Of a stretch of DNA of 64,000 nucleotides, positions 53,152 through 61,716 are shown in pieces. Below the pieces are notes generated by a model. The model was not told the origin of the DNA. It was given only the letters and a program-made list of their open reading frames with translations, and ran no database searches. The position numbers and the translations under genes are program-made. This stretch comes from Roseovarius salincola (lineage in GTDB: Bacteria > Pseudomonadota > Alphaproteobacteria > Rhodobacterales > Rhodobacteraceae). The stretch is from the NCBI RefSeq assembly GCF_026891095.1, contig NZ_JAPTNL010000002.1, positions 124,001-188,000 on the forward strand, read 5' to 3'. How positions within the stretch are numbered: position 1 is the first letter of the stretch; each line of letters starts with the position of its first letter.

Positions 53152-53900
53152 CGCAACTGCCTGGAAAATCCATCACCGATCTGACGCTGGTCAGACTGCT
53201 GCCCAACATGATGACGCTGGGCGCGATCTGTGCGGGAATGACCGCGATCCGCTTTGCGGTGCTCGAGAATTACACAGCCGCAGTCTCGCTTATCCTGCTG
53301 GCCGCGATCCTTGACGGGCTCGATGGCCGCGTGGCGCGCATGGTGGGCAGTGACAGCCAGTTCGGCCTCGAGCTTGACTCGCTGGGGGATTTCCTGAATT
53401 TCGGCGTCGCACCGGCGGTGATCGTCTATTTCTGGAGCCTTCAGGAGATGGGCGCCTTCGGCTGGAGCACCGCGCTGGCCTTCGCCATCTGCTGCGTGCT
53501 GCGGCTGGCCCGGTTCAACGTGATGGCGCGCCGCCCCGAAACACCCGGGCCTTGCACGCATTTCACCGGAGTGCCCGCGCCTGCCGGGGCATTCCTGGCG
53601 CTGGCGCCGATGTTCCTTGCCTTCGCCTTTGTCGATCGCCCGGCGCTGCCGCCGCTGCTGGTGTGCTTCTGCCTGCTCGGTGTCGGCCTGCTGATGGTCA
53701 GCCGCGTGCCCACCCCCTCTATGAAGGGGCTCAGGATCCCGCAGGAAAGCCGCGTTCCGATGGCGTTCGGCGGGTTGCTGCTTGTCGTGGCGCTGATCGC
53801 CTTCGAATGGATCACACTTCTGGCCATGAGCACCGTCTACCTGATGATGGTGCTCCGCTCCTTTATCATCGAATGGCGAAAAACCTCTGAAACCGAGTGA
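53148..53900 (+). CDS. pssA: CDP-diacylglycerol-serine O-phosphatidyltransferase
   Basis: A 250-residue membrane enzyme with about six to eight helices. The CDP-alcohol phosphotransferase motif is [26 protein letters not shown] (D-G-x2-A/R-R-x8-G-x3-D-x3-D) near residues 65-90. It joins serine to CDP-diacylglycerol to give phosphatidylserine, the substrate of Psd. The ATGA overlap with psd and the 3-base gap to pmtA make one phospholipid unit. Confidence 0.94.
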   Translation: MTQLPGKSITDLTLVRLLPNMMTLGAICAGMTAIRFAVLENYTAAVSLILLAAILDGLDGRVARMVGSDSQFGLELDSLGDFLNFGVAPAVIVYFWSLQEMGAFGWSTALAFAICCVLRLARFNVMARRPETPGPCTHFTGVPAPAGAFLALAPMFLAFAFVDRPALPPLLVCFCLLGVGLLMVSRVPTPSMKGLRIPQESRVPMAFGGLLLVVALIAFEWITLLAMSTVYLMMVLRSFIIEWRKTSETE

Positions 53901-53903
53901 GAC

Positions 53904-54524
53904 ATGGACCCCAAAGCGATTGAATCTTCCTATGCCCGCTGGGCACCCATCTACGATGCCACCTTCGGCGCGGTCACAAGTATCGGTCGCCGTCGCGCCG
54001 TCGCGGCGGTGAACAAACGCCCCGGCCGCGTGCTCGAGGTGGGCGTCGGTACCGGCCTTGCACTGCCGCTCTATAACGCCGACTGCGCGGTGACCGGCAT
54101 CGACTTCAGCCACGACATGCTCGCCAAGGCCCGTCGCCGGGTCGAGGAGCGGGGCCTTGATCACGTCAGCGAACTGCGTCAGATGGATGCCCGCAAGCTG
54201 GATTTTCCCGATAACAGCTTCGATACGATCGTGGCCATGCATGTGCTTTCAGTGGTGCCCGAGCCCGAAAAGGTCATGGCCGAAATCGCCCGCGTCTGCG
54301 CGCCCGGCGGGCGCGTCATCATCACCAACCACTTCGTGCGCAAGCGCGGCGTGCTGGCGTTCCTCGAGCGCATCACCGCGCCCTTTGCGAATGTACTCGG
54401 GTGGCATTCGGATTTCAGGATCGAAACCGTGCTGCGCGACGATCTGTCCGTGGCCCAGCAATCTTCGCTGCCGCCTGCCGGGATGATGACCTTCCTGATG
54501 CTGGAAAAGCCGCGCCTGTCCTGA
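53904..54524 (+). CDS. pmtA: phosphatidylethanolamine N-methyltransferase PmtA
   Basis: A 206-residue SAM-dependent methyltransferase. Motif I is VLEVGVGTGLALPLY, followed by VTGIDFSHDMLAKAR, DFPDNSFDTIVAMHVLSVV and GGRVIITNHF. The N-terminal YARWAPIYDATFG and the length match the Rhodobacter-type PmtA, which converts phosphatidylethanolamine to phosphatidylcholine in three steps. It follows psd and pssA, so the three give a full serine-to-choline lipid pathway. Confidence 0.92.
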   Translation: MDPKAIESSYARWAPIYDATFGAVTSIGRRRAVAAVNKRPGRVLEVGVGTGLALPLYNADCAVTGIDFSHDMLAKARRRVEERGLDHVSELRQMDARKLDFPDNSFDTIVAMHVLSVVPEPEKVMAEIARVCAPGGRVIITNHFVRKRGVLAFLERITAPFANVLGWHSDFRIETVLRDDLSVAQQSSLPPAGMMTFLMLEKPRLS

Positions 54525-54527
54525 AGC

Positions 54528-55124
54528 CTAACGCTGGCGGCGAAGATAGACGTAATAGGCCCCGGTTCCCCCGTGGCTGACATGCGCCTCGGTCACCTGA
54601 AGAACGATTTGCGCCAAAGGCGGCGATGACAGCCATTGCGGCACATTATGGCGCAGGATGCCGCGCCGCACCGGGATCGGCCCGGTATCGGCGCCGCTCT
54701 TGCCCTTGCCCGTAATCACCAGCACCAGCCGTTTTCCCTGTGCATGGGCACGCAGGATGAAGCCCATCAAGGCCGGATGCGCCCTGTCCAAAGTCATGCC
54801 ATGCAGGTCAATGCGTGCCTCGGGCACCATCTTGCCGCGCTTCAGCTTGCCATGTGCCTTCTTGTCCATCCTGACGGGCTGGCCGCCGATGCGCTCGGGA
54901 AGGGCCGGCTGCAGATCATGCCCCGGCGCCCGCCGCGCTGCCTTTTCGCCGACGTTGAAGCCCTTGATCCTTGATCTGGCGGGCGTTTCTTCCTTGCGCC
55001 CGGATACCTGTGGTCCCGGCAGAGGCGCTTCGACGCGGGTGCGTTCGGGGTTCAGGCGCTCGGTTGTCTTGGCGACCTTGCGCCAGAGTTCCAGTTCCTC
55101 GGGCTTCAGCCGTCTGCGTGTCAC
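54528..55124 (-). CDS. Smr-domain protein
   Basis: A 198-residue protein with a basic N-terminal half and a C-terminal Smr domain: RIDLHGMTLDRAHPALMGFI (the L-D-x-H-G-type motif), LVLVITGKGKSG (T-G-x-G) and VLQVTEAHVSHGGTGAYYVYLRRQR. Smr domains act as nickases or RNA endonucleases; stand-alone forms are linked to ribosome rescue or DNA processing. The start is GTG and overlaps the mltA stop (GTGA). Confidence 0.88.
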   Translation of the reverse strand: MTRRRLKPEELELWRKVAKTTERLNPERTRVEAPLPGPQVSGRKEETPARSRIKGFNVGEKAARRAPGHDLQPALPERIGGQPVRMDKKAHGKLKRGKMVPEARIDLHGMTLDRAHPALMGFILRAHAQGKRLVLVITGKGKSGADTGPIPVRRGILRHNVPQWLSSPPLAQIVLQVTEAHVSHGGTGAYYVYLRRQR

Positions 55125-56158
55125 TGCAACGACTCCGACAGCATCGCAAAGGCGCGCTGGATCGGCATCAGGACGACCATCCGACCCGGATCACGCAGCT
55201 TGCCAGCAGCGCGCCCGGCCGCATCGCCGGTGCCGAAAAAGATATCGGCCCGCTGCGGCCCCTTGATCGCCGATCCGGTATCCTGCGCCACCATCAGACG
55301 GCGCATCGGGCTCTCGCCCTCCTTCTCGACCCAGACCGGCGCGCCCAATGGCACAAAGGCCGGATCAACGGCGATAGAGCGCCCCGGCGTGACGGATCGG
55401 TTCATCGCACCCAACGGGCCGGCCGCCGCCGGGATCTTGTCGACTATGCGGAAAAATACATAGGACGGATTGTGGAACAGCAGCTCGCGCCCGGCTTCGG
55501 GATTGCGCCGCACCCAGTTCTTGATCACCTCCGCCGAAACCTGGTGAACCTTGTAGATCCCGCGGCGCACCATCTCGACCCCGACCGAGCGATATTCATG
55601 CCCGTTTTTCCCGCCATAACCGACACGGATCACGCTGCCATCAGTCAGCCGGATTCGGCCTGAACCCTGAATCTGAAGAAAAAACAGCTCAACAGGATCA
55701 TCGACCCAGGCGATCTCAAGCCCTCGGCCCCGCATCGCGTCGCCGGTCTCGATCTCGCGACGGCTCAGCCAGGGGCTCGAGCGGCGTGCTTCGGGGGGCT
55801 GGCGATAGACGGGGTGTCGGAATCGCTCGGATGGGCGCAGCGCGCCGTTCAACTCTGGCTCGAAATAGCCGGTGAACAAAGCCTTCTTGCCGTTCTCGAT
55901 CAGGACGGGGCGAAAGAAAAGCTCGAAAAATGCCTTCGCATCGGGCTTCTGACCGGCAAGCGCGCAAAGCGCATTCCAGTCGGGATCGACCATGTCGGGG
56001 CAGGTTTCAAGAAAGACCGCAAGCGCGTTGGCATGGTCATCCTCCTGCCAGCCGTCGAGATCCTCGAATTCGACGATGCTATGGGTGGCCTCATCCGCCC
56101 AAAGACCGCCTGCAAGAGACAGCCAGACGGATACGGCAACCCACAGCGCGCGCGTCAT
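55121..56158 (-). CDS. mltA: membrane-bound lytic murein transglycosylase A-like protein
   Basis: A 345-residue exported protein. The signal peptide (TRALWVAVSVWLSLAGGLWA) has no lipobox, so it is probably soluble in the periplasm rather than a lipoprotein. The MltA domain has LFTGYFEPELNGA, FFLQIQGSGRIRL and YGGKNGHEYRSVG; the C-terminal 3D domain has VAQDTGSAIKGPQRADIFFGTG with the catalytic Asp residues. It cleaves glycan strands to 1,6-anhydroMurNAc, which feeds the AmgK-MurU route encoded elsewhere in this window. It overlaps timA by 4 bases. Confidence 0.92.
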   Translation of the reverse strand: MTRALWVAVSVWLSLAGGLWADEATHSIVEFEDLDGWQEDDHANALAVFLETCPDMVDPDWNALCALAGQKPDAKAFFELFFRPVLIENGKKALFTGYFEPELNGALRPSERFRHPVYRQPPEARRSSPWLSRREIETGDAMRGRGLEIAWVDDPVELFFLQIQGSGRIRLTDGSVIRVGYGGKNGHEYRSVGVEMVRRGIYKVHQVSAEVIKNWVRRNPEAGRELLFHNPSYVFFRIVDKIPAAAGPLGAMNRSVTPGRSIAVDPAFVPLGAPVWVEKEGESPMRRLMVAQDTGSAIKGPQRADIFFGTGDAAGRAAGKLRDPGRMVVLMPIQRAFAMLSESLQ

Positions 56159-56817
56159 TCGCCCGTGGCAACAAGCCGCCAGTTCGGGTCATCCGATCCC
56201 ATCACGCGCTCGAAGGTCCAACTGTCCTTCTGGCGCCTGGGCTGGCGTGGGTCGCCCTCGACAACTTCGCCGTTGCTGTCGCGCACGACCGAGGTCAGCT
56301 CGGCGACGAAACGCACGGTGATCGCAGCGCGGTTGTCGACCTCGTCGAGTGTCGCTTCGGTCAGTTTCGTTTCACGCAGGCCAAGGAACTCGGCCTCGAC
56401 GCTCAGCCCTTGTTCCTCGCGCGCATCGAGAACCTGGGCAAAGGCCTCATAGACGTCTTCCTCGAGGAGCGGCGCGACATCGTCCAACTGGCCGCGTTCA
56501 AAGGCCAGCAGAATCATCTCGTAGGCGCCGCGCGCGCCTTGCAGGAATTCGGTCACATTGAAGGCCGGTTCGATCCGCTTCATCTCGGCCAGCGCCTTGG
56601 CGCTGTCGGACTCTTCGGGGACGTTGTCGATGATGTCGTAATCCGGTCCGCCTTCGATCACCTCGAAGGAGTCGCGACGTTGTGGCGCACCCGGCGCTTG
56701 CTGGCTGCGCGGCGGTCCCTCGAACCCGTCTCGGGTGCCAAGAACGCTTTTCAATCGCAGGATCAGAAAAATCGCGATTCCGGCAAGCACCAGAAGCTGA
56801 AGGATAGCAGAATTCAT
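56155..56817 (-). CDS. TimA/Tim44-domain protein
   Basis: A 220-residue protein with an N-terminal membrane helix (ILQLLVLAGIAIFLILRL), a charged linker, and a Tim44-like C-terminal domain (about 85-220: FNVTEFLQGARGAYEMILLAF, FLGLRETKLTEATL, ITVRFVAELTSVV, DSWTFERVMGSDDPNWRLVATG). The ATG at 56817 has GAGG five bases upstream; a GTG at 56823 is also open. Bacterial TimA is linked to inner-membrane protein transport in alphaproteobacteria. It starts the timA-mltA-smr unit and diverges from fxsA. Confidence 0.88.
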   Translation of the reverse strand: MNSAILQLLVLAGIAIFLILRLKSVLGTRDGFEGPPRSQQAPGAPQRRDSFEVIEGGPDYDIIDNVPEESDSAKALAEMKRIEPAFNVTEFLQGARGAYEMILLAFERGQLDDVAPLLEEDVYEAFAQVLDAREEQGLSVEAEFLGLRETKLTEATLDEVDNRAAITVRFVAELTSVVRDSNGEVVEGDPRQPRRQKDSWTFERVMGSDDPNWRLVATGE

Positions 56818-56924
56818 TGGCACCTCATGTCCTGCGGCATGGCATCATGCACGCCTCGCACTTATGTAGGTGACAGTCGCCCCCAAGTCCACCTTGCAAG
56901 CGCCAGTGAGAAGGGAGTTTCATC

Positions 56925-57416
56925 ATGTGGCTGTTTCTGGCCTTTCTGTCGGTTCCACTGATCGAGATCGCCCTGTTCATTCAGGTCGGCGGAGCGATCG
57001 GGCTTTGGCCGACCCTCGGGATCGTCGTCCTGACCGCCATTCTGGGCACATTTCTGGTACGCAACCAGGGTCTCATGGCCATGGGCAAGCTGCGGCGTTC
57101 CTTCTCCGAGCTCGATGATCCGACCGAGCCTCTGGCACATGGGGCAATGATCCTCGTGGCCGGAGCGCTGCTTCTGACGCCGGGCTTCTTCACCGATGCG
57201 GTCGGGTTTGCGCTGCTGATGCCGCCGGTACGCCGCGCTGCCTTCGATTATCTGCGCAAACGTGTCCATGTTCAGCGCTTCGAGATGGGTCCTGACGGCC
57301 CACAGGGCCCGAGGCGCCCGCGCGACCCCGGCGTGATCGAAGGCGACTACCAAGAGGTCGACCCGGCCAATTCGTCCGAAAGGCCGGGCCGCTCGGGCTG
57401 GACCACAAGGCATTGA
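56925..57416 (+). CDS. fxsA: FxsA-family membrane protein
   Basis: A 163-residue protein with three to four membrane helices: LFLAFLSVPLIEIALFI, GLWPTLGIVVLTAILGTFLVRNQG and AHGAMILVAGALLLTPGFFTD (with the P-G-F-F-T-D signature of FxsA). The C-terminal 50 residues are charged and cytoplasmic. GGGAG precedes the start. FxsA relieves phage-exclusion stress in E. coli; its normal role is unknown. It is 60 bases from secB on the same strand. Confidence 0.9.
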   Translation: MWLFLAFLSVPLIEIALFIQVGGAIGLWPTLGIVVLTAILGTFLVRNQGLMAMGKLRRSFSELDDPTEPLAHGAMILVAGALLLTPGFFTDAVGFALLMPPVRRAAFDYLRKRVHVQRFEMGPDGPQGPRRPRDPGVIEGDYQEVDPANSSERPGRSGWTTRH

Positions 57417-57476
57417 GGCCTCCCCGCCTTCCTGCTAATCCTCTGCCCAACTTTCAGCCTTATTTGGAGAAGCGTT

Positions 57477-57980
57477 ATGGCCGAACAGGAAAACGGCGCG
57501 GCAGATCAGCAACAGCCGCAGGTCAAGATGAGCACCCTCACGCAGTTCATACGCGACCTTTCATTCGAAAACGTCCTGTCACAGCGCGGCTCGGGCGGTG
57601 AAGTGACGCCTGACGTTCAGGTCTCGGTCAATCTCGATGCCAAGAAACGCACGCCCGACCATCAGTACGAGGTCATCGTCAAGATGCGCGTCGATTCCAA
57701 GAACAAGGGCACCGAAGACGCGCTCTTCGTTCTCGAGATGGAATATGCCGGGGTGTTCCACATCGAAAACGTCCCCGAGGACCAGATGCACCCCTTCCTT
57801 TTGATCGAATGCCCACGGATGCTGTTCCCCTTCATCCGCCGCATCGTCAGCGACGTGACCCGCGACGGCGGCTTCCCGCCGCTCAACCTGGAAAACATTG
57901 ATTTCGTGCAGCTTTATCGCAACGAGATCGCCCGCCGCCAGCAGGCACAGGACGCCCGGAAAGAAAAGCCTGACGCCTGA
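57477..57980 (+). CDS. secB: protein-export chaperone SecB
   Basis: A 167-residue chaperone. STLTQFIRDLSFENV, VSVNLDAKKRT, YEVIVKMRVDSKN, EMEYAGVFHIENVPED and IECPRMLFPFIRRIVSDVTRDGGFPPLNLENIDF are the conserved blocks. It holds preproteins unfolded and delivers them to SecA. A GGAG site lies seven bases before the ATG. Its stop and that of dnaQ meet at the palindrome TGATCA, and its transcript probably ends at a hairpin inside dnaQ. Confidence 0.96.
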   Translation: MAEQENGAADQQQPQVKMSTLTQFIRDLSFENVLSQRGSGGEVTPDVQVSVNLDAKKRTPDHQYEVIVKMRVDSKNKGTEDALFVLEMEYAGVFHIENVPEDQMHPFLLIECPRMLFPFIRRIVSDVTRDGGFPPLNLENIDFVQLYRNEIARRQQAQDARKEKPDA

Positions 57981-58715
57981 TCAGCGTAGCTTGTTCCAAA
58001 GCGCGCCGCCGCCCATGCCCTCAACGAAAGCGGCATGGGCGGCGGCTTCTTTTTCGCTCAGCCTTGAGGGCAACGGCTCGGGGCGCGGATAGGCCCGCCA
58101 TTCCGATGCACCGCCAGCCACGCCCGCGCCGCCTGTCGGCCCGGCCGACAGCGCGAAATCCGGCTGACGCCCGCCGATCAGCTCCAGGTAAACTTCGGCC
58201 AGGATCTCGGAATCCAACAGCGCGCCATGCAGCGTGCGCGCCGCGTTGTCGATCGCGAACCGCCGGCACAGCGCATCCAGCGACGCAGGCGAGCCGGGAA
58301 ATTTCTTGCGTGCGATCGCCAGCGTATCAATGGCCTGTTCCCAGGGCAGCACCGGCAGTTTCACCCAGCCCAGTTCGGCATTGAGAAACTTCATGTCGAA
58401 GGCGGCATTGTGGATGACCAGCTTGGCATCACCCACGAATTCGACAAATGCCTGCGCCACGTCACGAAAGACCGGCTTGTCCCTCAGCGTGACCTCGCCA
58501 TCGCGCGGCGGGCGCGGCGCAGCCAACAGGTCAGGTCCGATGCCATGCACGCCGAATGCCTCGTCGGGCATGCCCCGCTCAGGGTTGATATATTCGTGAA
58601 AACTGCGCCCCGTGGGCATGTGATTATAAAGCTCGAGCGCCCCGATCTCGACGATCCGGTCGCCCTGCTCGGGGTCGAAGCCGGTGGTTTCCGTGTCCAG
58701 AACGATCTCACGCAT
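57981..58715 (-). CDS. dnaQ: DNA polymerase III epsilon subunit (proofreading exonuclease)
   Basis: A 244-residue DEDDh exonuclease. ExoI is [14 protein letters not shown] (Asp7, Glu9), ExoII is [13 protein letters not shown] (Asp), and ExoIII is [17 protein letters not shown] (His and Asp). The C-terminal 50 residues are a Gly-rich linker and a short [17 protein letters not shown] tail that binds the alpha subunit. Its start overlaps the coaE stop by 8 bases. The last codons double as a terminator for secB on the other strand. Confidence 0.94.
   Translation of the reverse strand: MREIVLDTETTGFDPEQGDRIVEIGALELYNHMPTGRSFHEYINPERGMPDEAFGVHGIGPDLLAAPRPPRDGEVTLRDKPVFRDVAQAFVEFVGDAKLVIHNAAFDMKFLNAELGWVKLPVLPWEQAIDTLAIARKKFPGSPASLDALCRRFAIDNAARTLHGALLDSEILAEVYLELIGGRQPDFALSAGPTGGAGVAGGASEWRAYPRPEPLPSRLSEKEAAAHAAFVEGMGGGALWNKLR
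58006..58055 (+). terminator. secB terminator embedded in the dnaQ coding sequence
   Basis: A perfect fifteen-pair stem (58006-58020 with 58033-58047) and a twelve-base loop, followed by TTCTTTTT. It lies 26 bases after the secB stop, within the last 25 codons of the convergent dnaQ gene. The T tract is on the plus strand only, so it serves secB. Confidence 0.85.
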
Positions 58716-59301
58716 TCTTCAGCCTGTCCCTTATATCTCTGACCACATCCTGAACCTGCCGGCGGGCATTCTCAAGGGTGTCGGTCTCGATCACGTAATC
58801 GGCGCGGCGGCATTTTTCCGCATTGGGCATCTGGCGCGCGCGGATGTCCTCGAAGGCTTGCGCGCTCATCGTGCCGCGGTCCAGCACCCTTTGGCGCTGA
58901 ATCTCGGGGGCGATGGTCACGCAGGCCACCGCATCCATCCCGGCATCCGCCCCGGTCTCATAAAGCAGCGGGATATCCAGCACCACGATATCCGCCCCGG
59001 CCTTTTCGATGAACGCCGCGCGATCCGCAGCGACCAACGGGTGAACGATGGCCTCGATCCGTTGCAGGGCATCCGAGTCCCGCGCAATCACCGCCTTCAG
59101 CCGGTCCCGCGAGACCGCGCCGCCCTCTATCGCTTCTGGAAAGGCCGCGCCCATGGGCTCCACCGCCGCGCCGCCTTCGGCATAAAGGCGATGCACCGCC
59201 GCATCCGCATCCCATATGGCGCAGCCCTCGTCGGCGAACATCTGCGCCGTGGTGGATTTCCCCATCCCGATCGAACCCGTCAGGCCAAGCAGAAAACTCA
59301 T
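58708..59301 (-). CDS. coaE: dephospho-CoA kinase
   Basis: A 197-residue P-loop kinase: [24 protein letters not shown] at the N-terminus, [36 protein letters not shown] and [38 protein letters not shown] in its lid and CoA regions. It catalyses the last step of coenzyme A synthesis. Its start overlaps the aroE stop (ATGA). Confidence 0.95.
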   Translation of the reverse strand: MSFLLGLTGSIGMGKSTTAQMFADEGCAIWDADAAVHRLYAEGGAAVEPMGAAFPEAIEGGAVSRDRLKAVIARDSDALQRIEAIVHPLVAADRAAFIEKAGADIVVLDIPLLYETGADAGMDAVACVTIAPEIQRQRVLDRGTMSAQAFEDIRARQMPNAEKCRRADYVIETDTLENARRQVQDVVRDIRDRLKNA

Positions 59302-60131
59302 CTTAAGGCTGCCGCCCGCGCCGCGCTGTCAACCTCGGGGCGCACACCGAACCAACGCTCGAAACCCGGCACCGCCTGAAACAGCAGCATCCCGAGCCCA
59401 TCGACGGTGACACAACCCGCCGCTTCGGCCTCTGCCAGAAGCCGGGTTTTCAATGGCGCATAGACCAGGTCCGTGACCACCGCGCCCCGGCGCAGCCCAT
59501 CCAGTGGCACCCGCAAGGGCGGCTTGCCGATCATGCCAAGGGATGTCGTGTTCACCACCGTCACCGCATCATCCAGCATGTTGCCCGCCTGAACCCAATC
59601 GACCACATGCAGGCGATTGCCGAAATCCGCCTTCAACGCGTCGGCGCGCACCCTGGTGCGGTTCGAAATCAGAATCTCGGGAACACCCGCGTCCAGCAAT
59701 GACGCCACAACCGCCCTTGCGGCGCCGCCCGCGCCCAGCACTGCAGCCGGTCCGCCCTTCGGGTCCCAGCCCGGCGCATTGTGGCGCAGGTTCTGGATGA
59801 AGCCGTAACCATCCGTATTGTCCGCGTGTATGCGGCCATCCTTGCGAAAGATCAGCGTATTCGCCGCCCCGATCAGCGTTGCGCGATCCGTCACCAGATC
59901 GGCCAGTTCCATTACCTTTTCCTTATGCGGCACGGTCACGTTGATCCCCACGAATCCCGCCTTGGGCAGGGTGCGCAGAACAACCTCCAGATCGTCAGGG
60001 GCCACATCCATCGGGATGTAGAAACCCTTGAGTCCGTTCACCCTCAGCCAATGGCCATGAAGCTGTGGCGACTTGGAATGCGCGATGGGCGAGCCGATCA
60101 CACCGGCCAATGGAATTTTCTCCTGACTCAT
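59298..60131 (-). CDS. aroE: shikimate dehydrogenase
   Basis: A 277-residue enzyme. The substrate half has [35 protein letters not shown] (catalytic Lys) and GAANTL; the NADP half has [31 protein letters not shown] and [14 protein letters not shown]; the end has [19 protein letters not shown] and [19 protein letters not shown]. It reduces 3-dehydroshikimate in aromatic amino-acid synthesis. Its start overlaps the maf stop. Confidence 0.95.
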   Translation of the reverse strand: MSQEKIPLAGVIGSPIAHSKSPQLHGHWLRVNGLKGFYIPMDVAPDDLEVVLRTLPKAGFVGINVTVPHKEKVMELADLVTDRATLIGAANTLIFRKDGRIHADNTDGYGFIQNLRHNAPGWDPKGGPAAVLGAGGAARAVVASLLDAGVPEILISNRTRVRADALKADFGNRLHVVDWVQAGNMLDDAVTVVNTTSLGMIGKPPLRVPLDGLRRGAVVTDLVYAPLKTRLLAEAEAAGCVTVDGLGMLLFQAVPGFERWFGVRPEVDSAARAAALR

Positions 60132-60724
60132 CCGTCCAGGTCCCCCCTCAGCGTCAGATAGGACAACAGCTCAAGCAGCGGCAATCCAAGAACCGTAAAG
60201 TAATCGCCCTGCACCTGCGCGAAAAGCCGCACGCCTTCTTCTTCCAGCTTATAGGCCCCGACAGAATGACGGATGCTGTCCCAGTTCCGCGCGATATAGG
60301 AATCCAGATAGGCCTCGGAGAACGCCCGCATTGTCAGGCGCACATTGCCCACTTGCCTCCAGACCGGTTTGCCCGCCTCGCAGATCACGGCAGCCGACAA
60401 CAGCTCATGCCGCTTGCCACGCAACTGCAACAGTTGCTCGCGGGCGTGTTCCTTACTTTCGGGTTTGGACAACAACGCGCCTTGCAGGTTCAGCACCTGA
60501 TCGCAGCCGATCACCAATGCCTCTGGGTGCCTGGCGCTCACTTTCTGCGCCTTCATCTCGGCCAGTGCATCGGCGATATCGCGCGCACTTGCGCCTTCCG
60601 CCAACATGCCGTCGCGCATTGCTTCTTCATCGACGCGCGCCACCACCGCGCGAAATTCGACGCCCGCATTTCGCAAAAGCGTCTGCCGGATTCGTGAACC
60701 GGACGCGAGGATGATCTCGGTCAT
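60128..60724 (-). CDS. Maf-like nucleotide pyrophosphatase
   Basis: A 198-residue Maf/HAM1-fold protein: [23 protein letters not shown] at the N-terminus, [47 protein letters not shown] and [13 protein letters not shown]. It probably hydrolyses noncanonical nucleoside triphosphates. It is the first gene of the maf-aroE-coaE-dnaQ unit and abuts the candidate origin. One DnaA-box-like site lies three bases before its start codon. Confidence 0.92.
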   Translation of the reverse strand: MTEIILASGSRIRQTLLRNAGVEFRAVVARVDEEAMRDGMLAEGASARDIADALAEMKAQKVSARHPEALVIGCDQVLNLQGALLSKPESKEHAREQLLQLRGKRHELLSAAVICEAGKPVWRQVGNVRLTMRAFSEAYLDSYIARNWDSIRHSVGAYKLEEEGVRLFAQVQGDYFTVLGLPLLELLSYLTLRGDLDG

Positions 60725-61133
60725 GTTGTGGACAACCCCTTGGATATCTTGCCCAGTGTTTAAGAACAGATTTGCGGAAAATCCATCCCGATCAAGGGAT
60801 CCACAAATTCACGCTCATTCCACGCCGGTTCAGGGAAATTTTCCTCCGGTGGATTTGAACAAGTGGCCCCTCTGTATAACCCGAGTATTCGTGCTTTCAG
60901 ACAGGGTCGCTGGTTCCGTAGGACATTTTCTAAGTTTTTGAGAAATAACGTAATTATTCGGTACACTGCTTTTCTTCGCGATTCCTGAACAGGCTTCTCC
61001 ACAGAATGATCCACCTGTCGATAACACGCTGACAAATCGATAATCCACAGGTTCTGCCGTCCCTATCAAAAACAACTTCCTTTCTAATATATATTTTTAT
61101 TTATAGAGATGGCCGTGAACAGTGAGGGCCACG
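60725..61133. other. candidate chromosomal replication origin (oriC)
   Basis: 409 bases between the divergent maf and hemJ genes, strongly AT-rich in parts. DnaA-box-like nonamers are TTGTCCACA (minus, 60727-60735), TTCTCCACA (60995-61003) and TAATCCACA (61041-61049), each one change from TTATCCACA, plus two weaker ones at 60797-60805 and 61007-61015. An AT tract at about 61080-61106 beside the right-hand boxes could be the unwinding element, and a second AT-rich stretch lies at 60925-60975. One GANTC methylation site is at 60980. In Caulobacter the origin lies next to maf-aroE-coaE-dnaQ-secB homologues, which supports the call. Confidence 0.6.
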
Positions 61134-61583
61134 ATGACGGATATCCTGATCACGCTTTACCCTTGGGCCAAGTCATTTCATATCATGTCGGTGATTTCAT
61201 GGATGGCGGGTCTGTTTTATCTGCCTCGCCTGTTCGTCTATCACGTCGAACAGTCCAGCCCCGGTGACAGCCGCGATGAAGTGTTCCAGACCATGGAGCA
61301 GAAATTACTGCGCGTCATCATGACCCCGGCCATGATCGCGACCTGGCTCTTCGGGCTGATGCTGGTCTTCACGCCCGGAATTGTCGACTGGGGCTCTGTC
61401 TGGCCTTATGTCAAAGGTGCCGGTGTGATTGCGATGAGCTGGTTTCATGGCTGGCTCGGCGCGCGACGCAAGGATTTCATGTCCGGCTCCAATCACCTGA
61501 CCGGCCGGCAGTTCCGCATGATGAACGAGGTGCCCACCGTTCTGATGGTTCTGATCGTTCTGGCTGTGGTCCTCAAGTTCTGA
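61134..61583 (+). CDS. hemJ: protoporphyrinogen oxidase HemJ
   Basis: A 149-residue membrane protein with four helices of the UPF0093/HemJ family. Conserved marks are WAKSFHIMSVISWMAGLFYLPRLFVYHVE (His21-type), LLRVIMTPAMIATWLFGL, WFHGWLGARRKDF and FRMMNEVPTVLMVLIVLAVV. HemJ oxidises protoporphyrinogen IX in haem synthesis and binds b haem through a conserved His. ATG 61134 follows GAGG; a GTG at 61122 is possible. Confidence 0.93.
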   Translation: MTDILITLYPWAKSFHIMSVISWMAGLFYLPRLFVYHVEQSSPGDSRDEVFQTMEQKLLRVIMTPAMIATWLFGLMLVFTPGIVDWGSVWPYVKGAGVIAMSWFHGWLGARRKDFMSGSNHLTGRQFRMMNEVPTVLMVLIVLAVVLKF

Positions 61584-61716
61584 GGATCGTTGACTCGCGT
61601 CGCCCGGATGCGTATGTAGCGCTCCAAGCCCCTGTCCTGGTGGCCCGTTTTTCCAATCCTGACCGACGACACGAAGATGCGCCATAGCCGCGCGCCGCTG
61701 TCAAAAGGAACTTTCC

